Of a stretch of 64,000 nucleotides of DNA, positions 46,515-56,941 are shown in pieces (position 1 is the first letter of the stretch; the number at the start of each line of letters is the position of its first letter). The translations under genes were made by a program, and so were the position numbers. Source of the stretch: Miscanthus floridulus. Lineage: Eukaryota; Streptophyta; Magnoliopsida; Poales; Poaceae. The notes under the pieces are model-generated. The model saw only the letters and a list, made by a program, of their open reading frames with translations. It was not told the origin of the DNA and did not search any database. The stretch spans positions 78,798,244-78,862,243 of the forward strand of contig NC_089584.1 of assembly GCF_019320115.1 (NCBI RefSeq), written 5' to 3'.

Positions 46515-49500
46515 TCAACACATATTGGAGAAGTCAAGTATGTTCAATTCATTCCTTAGCTTGCAAAACCTCTTTTCATTAAGTGGCTTGGTGAAGATAT
46601 CAGCAAGTTGATCTTCGGTGCCCACACTCTCAATGCAAATGTCCCCTTTTTGTCGGTGATCTCTTATGAAATGATGGTGGACATCAATATGCTTTGTTCT
46701 TGAGTGTTGAACCGGGTTGTTGGTGAGATTTACGGCACTTTCATTGTCACATAGCAATGGCACTTGCTTGAACTTGATTCCAAAATCACTCAAAGTGACC
46801 TTCATCCAAAGTAATTGTGCACAACAATTACCGGCCGAAATGTACTCCGCTTCGGCGGTTGAAAGTGCTACACTATTTTGCTTCTTTGATGACCAAGACA
46901 CAAGTGATCTTCCCAATAGTGGACATGTATCCGATGTGCTTTTTCTCTCAACTTTGCATCCTGCATAATCGGAGTCCAAATATCCAATCAACTCAAATCT
47001 TGCTCCTTTGGGATACCATAATCCAACATGTTTTGTATGCTTCAAGTACCTCAATATTCTCTTAGTTGCCTTCAAATGACTTTCTTTTGGTGAGGCTTGA
47101 AATCTAGCACACATGCATACATTAAACATCACATCCGGCCTTGATGCGGTCACATAGAGTAGGCTTCCAATCATAGACCGATACATCTTTTGATCCACCA
47201 TGTTGCCACTAGCATCACTATCCAAGCTTCCACTTGTCCCCATTGGTGTACTAATAGCTTTAGCATCATCCATTCCAAACTTCTTGAGCATGTCCTTGAT
47301 ATACTTGCCTTGACTCACAAATGTGCCATACTTCATTTGCTTGATTTGAAGACCAAGGAAGTAGCTAAGCTCTCCAATCATGGACATTTCAAACTCATTA
47401 GCCATCATTTTGCCAAACTCCTCACAAAATTCTTGATTTGTTGACCCAAAAACGATATCATCAACATAGATTTGCATCACAAACAAGTCCTTTCCAAGCT
47501 TCTTGGTGAAGAGAGTGGTGTCAAGCTTTCCCATCTTGAATCCCTTAGAGAGTAGGAAGTCCCTCAATCTCTCATACTATGCTCTAGGTGCTTGCTTCAA
47601 TCCATACAAAGCCTTTCTCAACTTGTACACATGGTTGGGTTTCTTTTCATCCTCAAAACCGAGAGGTTGCTCAACATACATAAGCTCATTGATGTACCCA
47701 TTTAGAAATGCACTTTTCACATCCATTTGGTACAACTTGATGTTGTGGGCACAAGCATAAGCTAGCAAGATCCTAATTGCTTCCAATCTTGCAACTGGGG
47801 CATATGTTTCTCCAAAGTCAAGACCTTCAACTTGAGTGTAACCTTGAGTCACTAATCTTGCTTTGTTCCTTATTACTATCCCATCTTGATCTTGCTTGTT
47901 CCAAAAGACCCACTTGGTTCCAATCACATTATGATCCTTAGGCCTCTCAACTAACTCCCATACTTGGTTTCTTGTAAAGTTGTTTAGCTCTTCATGCATA
48001 GCATTGACCCAATCAACATCCTTCAAAGCTTCATCTATCTTCTTAGGTTTAATGAATGACACAAATGAGAAATGCTCACAAAATGAAGCCAACTTTGATC
48101 TAGTTTGCACACCTCTTGAAATATCACTAATGATAGTGTCTAATGGATGATCTCTTGCAACATTGGTTGGTTGAAGCACTTGCACCTGATTGCTAGCATT
48201 TGATTGATCACTTGGTTGAGATGATGAACTAGCCATTTGTTGATCTTGCACATTGCCATCACTAGTGCTTGCTTGGATTTGATCATGAGAACCACTAGCT
48301 TGCACATTTGAGTTAGAGAGTACTTGATTCTTATCATCTTCAACATCAATCACCACTCTAGGCCTTAACTCACCAATGTCCATGTTCTTCATTGCATTGA
48401 CCAATTGAGTGCCTCTTACATCATCTAGATTCTCATCTTCCTCTTGGGAACTATTTGTTTCATCAAACTCCACATCATGAACCTCTTCAAGAGTACCACT
48501 AGCTAAATTTCAAACTCTGTAAGCCTTGCTAGTAGTGGAGTAACCAAGCAAGAAACCTTCATCACATTTCTTTTCAAACTTGCTCAATCTAGTGCCTTTC
48601 TTCAATATGTAGCATTTACATCCAAAAACCCGAAAGTATGCTATGTTGGGCTTTCTTCCATTCAAAAGCTCATAAGGTGTCTTCTCCATCATGGGGTGAC
48701 AATAGAGTCGGTTGCTATAATAGCAAGCCATGTTGATTGCTTCGGCCCAAAATGAATGACTCACATTGTACTCACTCAACATTGATCTTGCCATATCAAT
48801 TAAGGTTCTATTCTTCCTTTCAACTAGCTCATTTGATTGAGGAGTATACTTGGCCAAGAATTGATGTCTAATTCCAAATTCATCACATAACTCATCAATT
48901 CTAGTGTTCTTGAACTCAATTCCATTGTCACTTCTAACTTTCTTAATTGTTGTTTAAAGCTCATTGTGAATACCCTTGACAAAAGATTTGAATGTTGCAA
49001 ACACATCACTCTTGTCACCAAGAAAGAAGACCCATGTATATCTAGTGAAATCATCCACAATCACAAATCCATATTTGTTTCCTCCAATCCTAGTGTATGT
49101 GGTTGGTCCAAACAAGTTCATATGCATTAGCTCAAATGCCTTAGATGTGCTCATCATACTCTTCTTAGGATGTGTGTTACCAACTTGATTTCTGGCTTGA
49201 CATGCACTACATAGCTTATCTTTCTCAAAAGTGACATCTTTCAAGCCTCTAACTAAGTCATGCTTGATTAACTTGTTTAATTGTTTCATTCCAACATGAC
49301 CAAGCCTTCTATACCATAACCAACCCATGCTAGATTTAGTGATCAAACATGTTGTCAATTGAGCTTCTCTAGCATTGAAATCAACCAAGTATAGATTCTC
49401 ATATCTAAATCCTTTGAATATCAAGTTAGAGCCATCTACACTTATGATCTCTACATCATCCACACCGAATATGCATTTGAAACCAAGATCACATAATTGA

Positions 49501-49745
49501 GCTACCGACAATAGGTTGAAGTTCAAGCTCTCTACTAATAGCACATTGGAAATGCTCAAGTCATTGGATATTGCAATCTTACCAAGCCCTTTGACCTTGC
49601 CTTTGCCATTGTCACCAAATGTGATACTATCAATCCCATTGCTCTTGTTTTCATTGATTGAATTGAACATTCTTGGATCACTGGTCATGTGTTGTGTGCA
49701 CCCACTATCAAGCACCCAATGCCTTCCTCCGGCTTTATAATTTAC
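46515..49745 (-). pseudogene. Element B pol with three nonsense codons
   Basis: A single frame runs from about 49745 to 46515, interrupted by TAA at 48954-48956, TGA at 48510-48512 and TAG at about 47577. The protease starts MLDSGCTQHMTSD (49715). The pre-integrase block has WYRRLGHVGMKQL and CSACQ. The integrase core ends in YTPQSNELVERKNR near 48840. The RT carries [13 protein letters not shown] near 47720 and the catalytic YVDDIVFGST near 47465. RNase H has YLDSDYAGCK near 46985, the SAGNCCAQLLWM block and the C-terminal GTEDQLADIFTKPL near 46615. No frameshift is seen. The frame is +1 relative to gag and is closed upstream by a TAG, so how pol was expressed is open. Confidence 0.92.
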
Positions 49746-49758
49746 CTACAAAAGAAGA

Positions 49759-51861
49759 TCAATTCTTTTTAGGTACCCAAACTTGCTTGGGTCCTTGTAG
49801 GTTAGTTACCAAGGTCTTTGGTACCCAAATGGCCTTTTTCTTTGGGCCCACAATTGGTGTACCAATGAACTTAGCCTTCACACCATTGGCACCCTTATAA
49901 AGCATGTAACAAGAATCAAATTTGATTAAGGATACATTAGGTAGCTTGTTCTTTTTAGTCTTACAATTTTGCTCTATATGCCCAACTTGCTTGCATCTAT
50001 TGCAAAACCGATCATTGCCCTTCACAAAGCTAGCTTTGGGAGTGACAAAGGCCGCCTTGCCTTTCTTGAGGGTATAGTCTAATCCCTCTTTGTTGAGAGA
50101 AAACCTTTGGCTACCCAAGCACTTTAGCAAGCGGGCATCTCCACCATAGGCATTGCCTAAGGCATGAGTGAGCTCATTCACCTCCTTCTTGAGGGTCTCA
50201 TTTTCCACTTTTAGTGAGTTTTCACAAGTGAGACCATCACTCAAGGCTGAAGTGTAAGTGGTAGTGCTACAAGAAGTGTTAGTGGGAGCAACAAAAATAG
50301 ATTCATCAATAATATCACATGTTAGTCCCACATCACATGATATGATCACTTGCTCCTTCTTGGCTTCCTCCACTTTGACTTGCTCAATGAGAGAGGAGTG
50401 AGCCTTTTCAAGCTTAGAGTGAGCTTTGCCAAGCTTCTCATGGGCTTCCATTAGCCTCTCATGAGTAGCATTGAGCTCATCAAAGGATTGCTCAAGAAAT
50501 TTTACTTTCTTGTGCAATTCTTTGCACTCCTTTCTCTTCATCTCATTGCAGGCATGCACTTGCTCACACATGTCCAAGAGCTCCTCCTTGGTGTACTTCT
50601 CATCCTCATCCTCATCATCATCATCATCATTATCATTCCTACAAGAGTCACTTTCACATTCATCATCATCACTCTCATCATATTTTACCTTGGTAGGCTT
50701 TGCCATGAGACATGTCGATGGAGTGTCGAAGATGGAGAGCTTCTTGTTGATGGTGATGCTTGCTAGTGCTCTCTTGATAGATTTCTTGTCATCATCACTA
50801 GAGCTATCACCATCTGAGGAACCATCACTATCCCAAGTGACTATATAGCCTCCACCCTTCTTCTTCTTTTGGAAGGTCATTCTCTTCTCCTTCTTTTCTT
50901 TCTTATCCTCCTTGTGCTTCTTCTTCTCATCCTCATCATTGTCACTATTATATGGACAATTTGCTACTACATGATTGGGGCTCTTGCAATTGTAGCATCT
51001 TCTCACATACTCTTTCTTCTTGGTGTGATCTCTTCTCTTTCTTGCACCATAGCCCTTCTTCTTCATGAATTTTCCCATCTTGCGCACAAAGAGAGCCATA
51101 GCTTCATCATCAATATCACTAAGATCATCATCATCACTTGATTCTTTCTTGGACTTGCCCTTGTTCTTTGATGATGATGAGCTAGCCTTGAATGCTATGC
51201 TTTTCTTCTTCTTGTCTTCTTCTTCCTTCTTATCATCCTTGTCATCCCCCTCCCTTTCCACACGGTATGTCTCTTGTGTCATGACATCACCTAGTACTTG
51301 GTTGGGGGTAATATCCTTCAATCCTCCTCTTATGATTAGCAATCTTAACATCTCAAATCTTGGAGGTAGGCACATCAAGAACCGATGAGAGACGTCATCA
51401 TCCTTGATCATCTCTCCCAAAGCCTTCAAGTCATTGACAATTACTTGCAATCGATGGAACATCTCCGGAATGCTCTCATCTTCCTTCATCTTGAAGCTTG
51501 TCAATTTGTCCTTGAGAATGTACAACTTGGCACTCTTCACCGCCGGTGTGCCCTCATACGTTTCCTCCAATCTTGTCCACACCTCATTTGCTCTTTCACA
51601 ATCCTTGATTTGCTCAAACACCTTGGAATCAATGGCATTGTATATGGTGTTGAGAGCCATTGTGTTGCATTGCTTGTTAGTCTTGTCTTGGTTGGTGGGA
51701 TTGTCGGGATCGATGATAGCATAATCATTCTTGGTCACTTCCCATACTTGATCATTGATTGAACCAAGATACATCCTCATCTTTCTCTTCCAATAAGCAT
51801 AACATGTGCCATCAAAGAACGGTGGTTTGCCCCCCACATGGTTGAACACAACTTGAGCCAT
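49759..51861 (-). CDS. Element B gag, intact 700-codon frame
   Basis: Gag forms the cytoplasmic virus-like particle that packages the element RNA. The ATG at 51861 lies about 47 bp after the primer binding site, and the protein starts MAQVVFNHVGGKPPFFDG. Residues 1-200 form the copia-type gag domain. A Lys/Asp/Ser-rich stretch follows, a first knuckle CYNCKSPNHVVANC (about residue 287), acidic repeats, a long Lys/Glu-rich coiled coil (about 420-540) and a second knuckle CNRCKQVGHIEQNC (about 620). It ends with QVWVPKKN and TGA. Two knuckles and the coiled coil are usual for SIRE/Opie-type gag. It is the only intact copia frame in the window. Confidence 0.88.
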   Translation of the reverse strand: MAQVVFNHVGGKPPFFDGTCYAYWKRKMRMYLGSINDQVWEVTKNDYAIIDPDNPTNQDKTNKQCNTMALNTIYNAIDSKVFEQIKDCERANEVWTRLEETYEGTPAVKSAKLYILKDKLTSFKMKEDESIPEMFHRLQVIVNDLKALGEMIKDDDVSHRFLMCLPPRFEMLRLLIIRGGLKDITPNQVLGDVMTQETYRVEREGDDKDDKKEEEDKKKKSIAFKASSSSSKNKGKSKKESSDDDDLSDIDDEAMALFVRKMGKFMKKKGYGARKRRDHTKKKEYVRRCYNCKSPNHVVANCPYNSDNDEDEKKKHKEDKKEKKEKRMTFQKKKKGGGYIVTWDSDGSSDGDSSSDDDKKSIKRALASITINKKLSIFDTPSTCLMAKPTKVKYDESDDDECESDSCRNDNDDDDDEDEDEKYTKEELLDMCEQVHACNEMKRKECKELHKKVKFLEQSFDELNATHERLMEAHEKLGKAHSKLEKAHSSLIEQVKVEEAKKEQVIISCDVGLTCDIIDESIFVAPTNTSCSTTTYTSALSDGLTCENSLKVENETLKKEVNELTHALGNAYGGDARLLKCLGSQRFSLNKEGLDYTLKKGKAAFVTPKASFVKGNDRFCNRCKQVGHIEQNCKTKKNKLPNVSLIKFDSCYMLYKGANGVKAKFIGTPIVGPKKKAIWVPKTLVTNLQGPKQVWVPKKN

Positions 51862-51907
51862 AATTTGACACCAAGGTTGTTAAGCCTTCAATCAAACAGT
51901 GACCACG

Positions 51908-51919
51908 GCTTTGATACCA
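51908..51919 (-). other. Element B primer binding site
   Basis: The minus strand reads TGGTATCAAAGC, two bases inside the 5' LTR. It has one mismatch to TGGTATCAGAGC, complementary to the 3' end of initiator Met-tRNA. Confidence 0.88.
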
Positions 51920-52842
51920 CTTGAAAGGTCCTAATATGACTAGAGGGGGTGAATAGCCTATTTAAAATTCTAAAAATCAACTAGAGCAATTTAATTAGTA
52001 AGACAAATAGCGAAATGCAAACTTGCTCTAGCTCTACGAGGGTTGCAAGCCACCTATCCAACAATTCTAGTTGCAATGATTACTAGACACACAACTTGCT
52101 ATGATACTACTCACTAAGAGCTCTCAATCATGCTACACTAAAGAGCTCCACTAGATGAACTTAAATAACAAATCAAGCTCTCAATTCTAATTACACTAAA
52201 GAGCTTGCCACAACTAGTTTGCAAGAATATAAAAGAGTGAGTAGGGTGATTGTACCACCATGTAGAGGAGTGAACCAATCATCAGGTGAATATTAAATCA
52301 ATCACTGGGAGAATACCAAATGGCAAGAGACAACCGATTTTCTCTCGAGGTTCACATGCTTGCCAACACGCTACGTCCCTGTTGTGTCGACCAACACTTG
52401 GTGGTTTGGCGGCTAAGAGGTGTTGCACAAACCTCGTCCACATGATTGGACACCGCAAGAACCTACCCACAAGTGAGGTAACTCAATGACACGAGCAATC
52501 CACTAGAGTTACCTTTCGGTGCTCCATCGGGGAAGGTATAAATCCCCTCACAATCACCGGAGATGGCCACAAACAATCACCAACTCATGCCAATCCTCCA
52601 CCGCTGCACCAAGCCATCTGGGTGGTGGCAACCACCAAGAGTAACAAGCGAAATCCATAGCACAACACGAATACCAAGTGTCTCTAGATGCAATCACTCA
52701 AGCAATGCGCTTGGATTCTCTCCCAATCTCACAAAGATGATGGATCAATAATGGAGATGAGTGGGAGGGCTTAGGCTAAGCTCACAAGGTTGCTATGTCA
52801 ATGAAAATGTGCAAGGGAGTGAGCTAGAATTGGCCATGGGGC

Positions 52843-52849
52843 TTAAATA
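52843..52849 (-). promoter_or_regulatory. TATA-like box of element B LTR
   Basis: The minus strand reads CTTCTATTTAAGCCCC. The same box is seen at about 44521 in the 3' LTR and at 26141 in solo LTR D. Confidence 0.65.
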
Positions 52850-52903
52850 GAAGCCTCCACGAAATAGAGCCGTTGTACCCCTTCACTAGGTACTGATCGG
52901 GGT

Positions 52904-53255
52904 GACCGGACGCTCTGGTCTAGTTGACCGGATACTGGATCCAGCGTTCGGTCGCCCAATGTAAGCCATGTGTCATTCTGAGTTAAACCTGAGCCGCCAG
53001 ATCTCAACGGCTATTAACTAACCAGACGCTCTGGCATAAGTGACCAGACGCTCAGACCCTAGTGTTCGTCGTTTCCAGTAAGCTCCCAAAACCGTCTTTT
53101 GCCGATCGGACGCGTCCGGTCATGCTTGACCGGACATAGACCAGTGTTCGGTGCTTAACCCTAGTCACTGTGCCATCCAACAACTCAACCGAACGTAGCC
53201 CTTCAGCGTCCGATCGCTGGGTGATCCAGCGTCTGGTCAGTTGACCGACGCCGGC
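52904..53255. promoter_or_regulatory. Cluster of GACCGGACGC-like motifs in U3 of element B
   Basis: About a dozen exact or near copies of GACCGGACGC or its complement lie here, for example at 52904, 52926, 52944, 53042, 53105-53120 (a palindromic GGACGCGTCC), 53127 and 53229. The nearest is about 55 bp upstream of the TATA box on the minus strand. The 3' LTR has the same cluster at about 44580-44910. Placement in U3 suggests an enhancer or a methylation target. This is inference. Confidence 0.6.
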
Positions 53256-55575
53256 ATCTTTGCGACCAACTCCATTTCACTTCAAACTTCTTCACCCTTG
53301 CTCATGTGTGCCAACCACCAAGTGTATCACCTTGTGCACATGTGTTAGCATATTTTCACAAATATTTTCAAGGATGTTAGCACTCCACTAGATCCTAAAT
53401 GCATATGCAATGAATTATAGCATCTAGTGGCACTTTGATAACCGCATTTCGATACGAGTTTCACTCCTCTTAATAGTATAGCTATCTATCCTAAATGTGA
53501 TCACACTCACTAAGTGTCTTGATCACTAAAACAAAATGGCTCCTACATTTTATACCTTTGCCTTGAGCCTTTTGTTTTTCTCTTTCTTCTTTTCCAAGTT
53601 CAAGCATTTGATCATCACCAATGTCATGATCTTCGTCATTGCTTCATCACTTGGAGTAGTGCTACCTATCTCATAATCATCTTGATAAACTAGGTTAGCA
53701 CTTAGGGTTTCATCAATTAACCAAAACCAAACTAGAGCTTTCAATGTCCAACTTGCTTGCATCTATTACAAAACTGACCATTGTTCTTCAAAAAATAGTC
53801 TTGTGAGGAGTAAAGGCTGCCTTGCCTTTCTTGGGGTACAACCCAATCCCTCTTTGTTGAGAGAAAATCTTTGACTACCCAAGCACTTTAGCAAGCGGGC
53901 CTCACCACCATAGGCATTGCCTAAGGCGTGAGTGATCTCATTGACCTCCTTCTTTAAGGTCTCATTCTCAACCATAAGTGAGGCATCACAAGTGAAACCA
54001 TCAACTCATAGGCGAAGTGGAAGTAGATGATGAGCTACATGAAGAGTTAGCGGGAGCAATAACAATAGGCTTATAGAAGGATTCATCAAGTATGTCACAT
54101 GTTAAGCCTTTGTCACATGTTACAACATGCTCCTTCTCATTTTGCTCATTAAGTAGAGAGTAATGAGCTTTTTCAAGCTTCTTGTGAGCCTTGCCAAGCT
54201 TCTCATGGGCTTCCTCTAGCCTCTCATAAGATGGATTGAGCTCATCAAAGGCTTGCTTAAGGGCTTTTAGTTCCTTACGCAAGTCCTTGCATTCCCTTCT
54301 CTTAATGTCAAAATATTCTTTAGCATCTTCCAACATGTCAATTAGTTCATTTTTAGTTGGTTCATCATCATCATCACTTTCACTTTTATTATTATGTTCC
54401 TCATCACAAGTTTGTACCTTAGTGGCCTTAGCCATGAAACAAGTCGACGGAGTGTCAAAGAGAGAAGGCTTCTCATTAATGGCAATGCTTGCAAGAGCCT
54501 TCTTCTTGATGGTCTTGTCATCATCACTATCATCATCATGACTTGAGCAAGCATCACTATCCCAAGTGACCACATATGAACCACCCTTTTTCTTCTTCTT
54601 GAAGGTCATCTTGCCCTTCTTCTTCTTCTCCTCCTCCTTCTTGCCCTTTTTGTAGGGGCATTAGGCAACAAGATGATCCTTGCTACCACACTTGAAGCAC
54701 CTCCTAGCTTCATCCTTGTTCCTTGATGATGACTTCTTCCTTCTTGCACGATAGCCCTTCTTCACCATGAATTTGTCAAATCTCTTCACAAAGAGAGCCA
54801 TCTTCTCATCATCAAACTCATCAAAGCTTGAGTCTTCATCTTCACTTGATGAATCTTGGTTTGTCTTGCCCTTGGATGATGTGGCCTTGAATGCCACACT
54901 CTTCTTCTTCTCATCCTTCTTCTCTTCCTTCTCATCATCATTTCTATATGTGTCATCAGTCATCATATCTACTAATACTTGGTTTGGTGTCATGGTGTCC
55001 AAACCACTCCTCACTAGAATAGTAACCAATGTGCCAAATCTTAAGGGTAGACATCTCAAGAACTTGTGGAAGAAGTCCTTGCCCTTCACCTCTCCTCCAA
55101 GTGCTTTGAGATCATTGACAAGCACTTGAAGCCTATGAAACATCTCCGGCACACTCTCATCTTCCTTCATCTTAAAGCTAGCAAACTTCTCCTTGAGGAT
55201 GTATGCCTTGGCACCCTTCACTGCTCATGTGCCCTCAAATGATTCCTCCAACTTCTTCCATGCCTTATAAGCCATCTCAATGTTCTTGATTTGCTCAAAT
55301 GTCCTCTCATCCAATACATCATGAATAGTACTAAGAGCAATATCATTATTTTAGAGAAGCACTTCTTCGGCCGTGAAGGGAGCTTCCAGATTTGCTATCT
55401 TAATCTTGGTCTCCACCACCTTCCACACCTTTATATTGATTGACTTGATGTAGGTGGTCATCTTTGCCTTCCAATAAGGATAATTAGAGCCATCAAATTG
55501 GGGTGGCTTCTTGGTGTTGTTGATTTGAGCCATTTTGACACTGAAGGTGTTAAGCCTCAAATCATAGTGACCACA

Positions 55576-55587
55576 GCTCTGATACCA
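55576..55587 (-). other. Element C primer binding site
   Basis: The minus strand reads TGGTATCAGAGC, a perfect 12-base complement to the 3' end of plant initiator Met-tRNA, two bases from the LTR. Confidence 0.92.
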
Positions 55588-55589
55588 CT

Positions 55590-56134
55590 TGAAAGGTCCT
55601 AATGGCTAGAGAGGGGCGAATAGCCTATAAAAATTTCTACAATAGCACTTAAGCCAAGTGGTTAGACAATTATAAAGCGAAACGAGTGTTGCGCTAGCCT
55701 ACTCAAAATGCAAGCCTCCTATCCACAATTCTAGTTATCTATGATCTCTATAACACATAAGAGGCTATGTCACTAACACTAAGTTAGTGAGCTCTCAAAG
55801 ACTAACTAAAGAGCCTCACTAACCACTAGACAAGACACAAAGCTAGCTCTCAAAACTAATTACACTAAAGAGCTTAGCTACACTAGGAATGTAAGTACAA
55901 GGGTAAGGTAGTGAAGATATATTGATGTGGCAAGCGACAAATAATCAATCACAATGAATACCAATGAAGTCCTCGAAGACAAGATGCCACAATGATTTTT
56001 CACCGAGGTTCACTTGCTTGCCGGCAAGTTAGTCCCCGTTGTGGCGATTCACTCACTTGGAGGTTCACGCGCTAATAGGCATCACACGCCTAACCCGTAA
56101 CTGGGTGCCACACAACCAACACAAGATGAGGATC
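55590..56134 (-). repeat. Element C 5' LTR, inner 545 bp
   Basis: It starts TGAAAGGTCC on the + strand and matches solo LTR D from 25237 onward. It is cut at GGATC (56130-56134) by E3. The rest should lie beyond the right end of the window. Confidence 0.9.
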
Positions 56135-56899
56135 TGTTGACACCGTTTTTTGCATGTGTCAAAATGATCAGAGTGGGCTAATCGGCAGGAGGAAAGTTAC
56201 TGTATACGCTGACAGCCGATGAAAATCAGCTTGTAAAGATGGTTGCCGATGAATGGTGGTGATCGATGGAAAGGTTGATTTAGACTCGGGCGTTGCCGAT
56301 AAGGTTGGAGATGTTATTGTCGATGCTGATGAAGGAAGGCTTAAAAACTACTACCGATGAAACAGGAAGTATGCCGATGGAAAGAAGGTCGGTGAGAATT
56401 CCATCGTAATTGAGGCGGACAGGGAAATAGATAGGAGTTGATTTCCTTTTCTATATTTGTTAGAGTATGATTCATGTAAGAGTCACGTGTTTCCTTAGAT
56501 ATGGACTTGGTGTTCTAGTCGTATTTGGTTATGTCTCTTTAGATCAGGGTATAAATATAGATTGAGGGGCAATGTAATATATATCAATCAATATCAAAAC
56601 CAATTTTTACTCCTATTTGCATCTACTTACTTTTCGGCGACTTCGTCAATTTGCATATTTTTCCTTTTTACGAGTTCTCATTGATTCGGCGAGTTGCATC
56701 GCTTCAGTGCGACCTTCGGCGATTCTCGAGTTCCGCGTGAGTACCTCTTGGTCATGACTTCCGGGCGTATTGCTGTTGTCAGGACCAAAGTGCTCGTATC
56801 TTCATCCTTGTCGATTAACAGGTCAAATCGACTGGCACGCTTTGGATATCGATTCGGGTATTAGCCCTTTGTGTTTGCAGATCCACTTTTGCATCAACA
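56135..56899 (+). repeat. E3 5' LTR
   Basis: 765 bp with 6-bp inverted ends TGTTGA/TCAACA. It contains a TATA box and several CCGAT/ATCGG motifs near 56180-56400. The right end is set by the TCAACA terminus. The second LTR is outside the window, so the end could shift by a few bases. The sequence TGACACGCTCGGTGGGAC (from 56907) may be the primer binding site. Confidence 0.78.
56550..56557 (+). promoter_or_regulatory. TATA box of E3 LTR
   Basis: TATAAATA in AGATCAGGG...TAGATTGAGG, about 415 bp into the LTR. Confidence 0.75.
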
Positions 56900-56941
56900 C
56901 ATCTTTTGACACGCTCGGTGGGACAAATCAATCCGATCAAT

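Larger units (their letters stand above)
43598..53743 (-). mobile_element. Element B: complete Ty1/copia Maximus/SIRE-type retrotransposon
   Basis: 10,146 bp on the minus strand with LTRs of 1802 bp (3', 43598-45399) and 1822 bp (5', 51922-53743), ends TGAAAG/CTTTCA, and an ATGTC target duplication (43593-43597 and 53744-53748). It has a primer binding site, one intact gag frame of 700 codons, a pol frame with three nonsense codons, a 1.1-kb noncoding 3' region and a polypurine tract. The LTRs differ at roughly a dozen sites in the first 430 bp, so B is clearly older than E2. It inserted into the gag of element C. Confidence 0.95.
51922..53743 (-). repeat. Element B 5' LTR
   Basis: 1822 bp. 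On the minus strand U3 runs from 53743 to about 52850, followed by the TATA-like box and R/U5. It contains the CCGGACGC motif cluster and the 22-bp duplication missing from the 3' LTR. Confidence 0.93.
43364..55560 (-). pseudogene. Element C gag remnant, split by element B
   Basis: Gag runs from 55560 (first methionine; MAQINNTKK begins nine codons later) through the copia gag domain. A stop lies at about 55351, near LLQ. The frame reopens at 55221-54661 with a knuckle CFKCGSKDHLVA near 54700, ending at a TAA. Lys-rich and coiled-coil segments follow (54609-54001 and 53975-53744). Element B sits inside the second knuckle region: the right flank gives the QVG-type residues and the left flank EQYCKNKYKQ. 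The remaining gag continues to about 43370. In this copy the TGA found at the gag end of A and B is TTA. Confidence 0.82.
40508..56134 (-). mobile_element. Element C: Ty1/copia Maximus/SIRE-type retrotransposon, truncated
   Basis: Element C reads on the minus strand: 5' LTR part (55590-56134), primer binding site, gag (55560 downward), interruption by element B at ATGTC, remaining gag, protease, integrase, RT and part of RNase H, down to 40508. Its 3' end (rest of RNase H, polypurine tract, 3' LTR) was deleted. Its gag (MAQINNTKKPPQFDGSNYP) and LTR differ from those of A and B, so it is another family of the same group. Solo LTR D belongs to it. E3 inserted into its 5' LTR at 56135. Confidence 0.88.

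Noticed and set aside
50461..51388. Plus-strand frames opposite the copia gag of element B (also at 18975-19311 and 54236-54541)
   Set aside because: They are Ser/Leu-rich mirror images of the Lys/Glu/Asp-rich gag codons on the other strand and have no known domain.
55576..55587. tRNA gene at the Met-tRNA-like sequences (also 51908 and 23934)
   Set aside because: Only the last 12 bases of a tRNA are represented, next to LTRs. They are primer binding sites.
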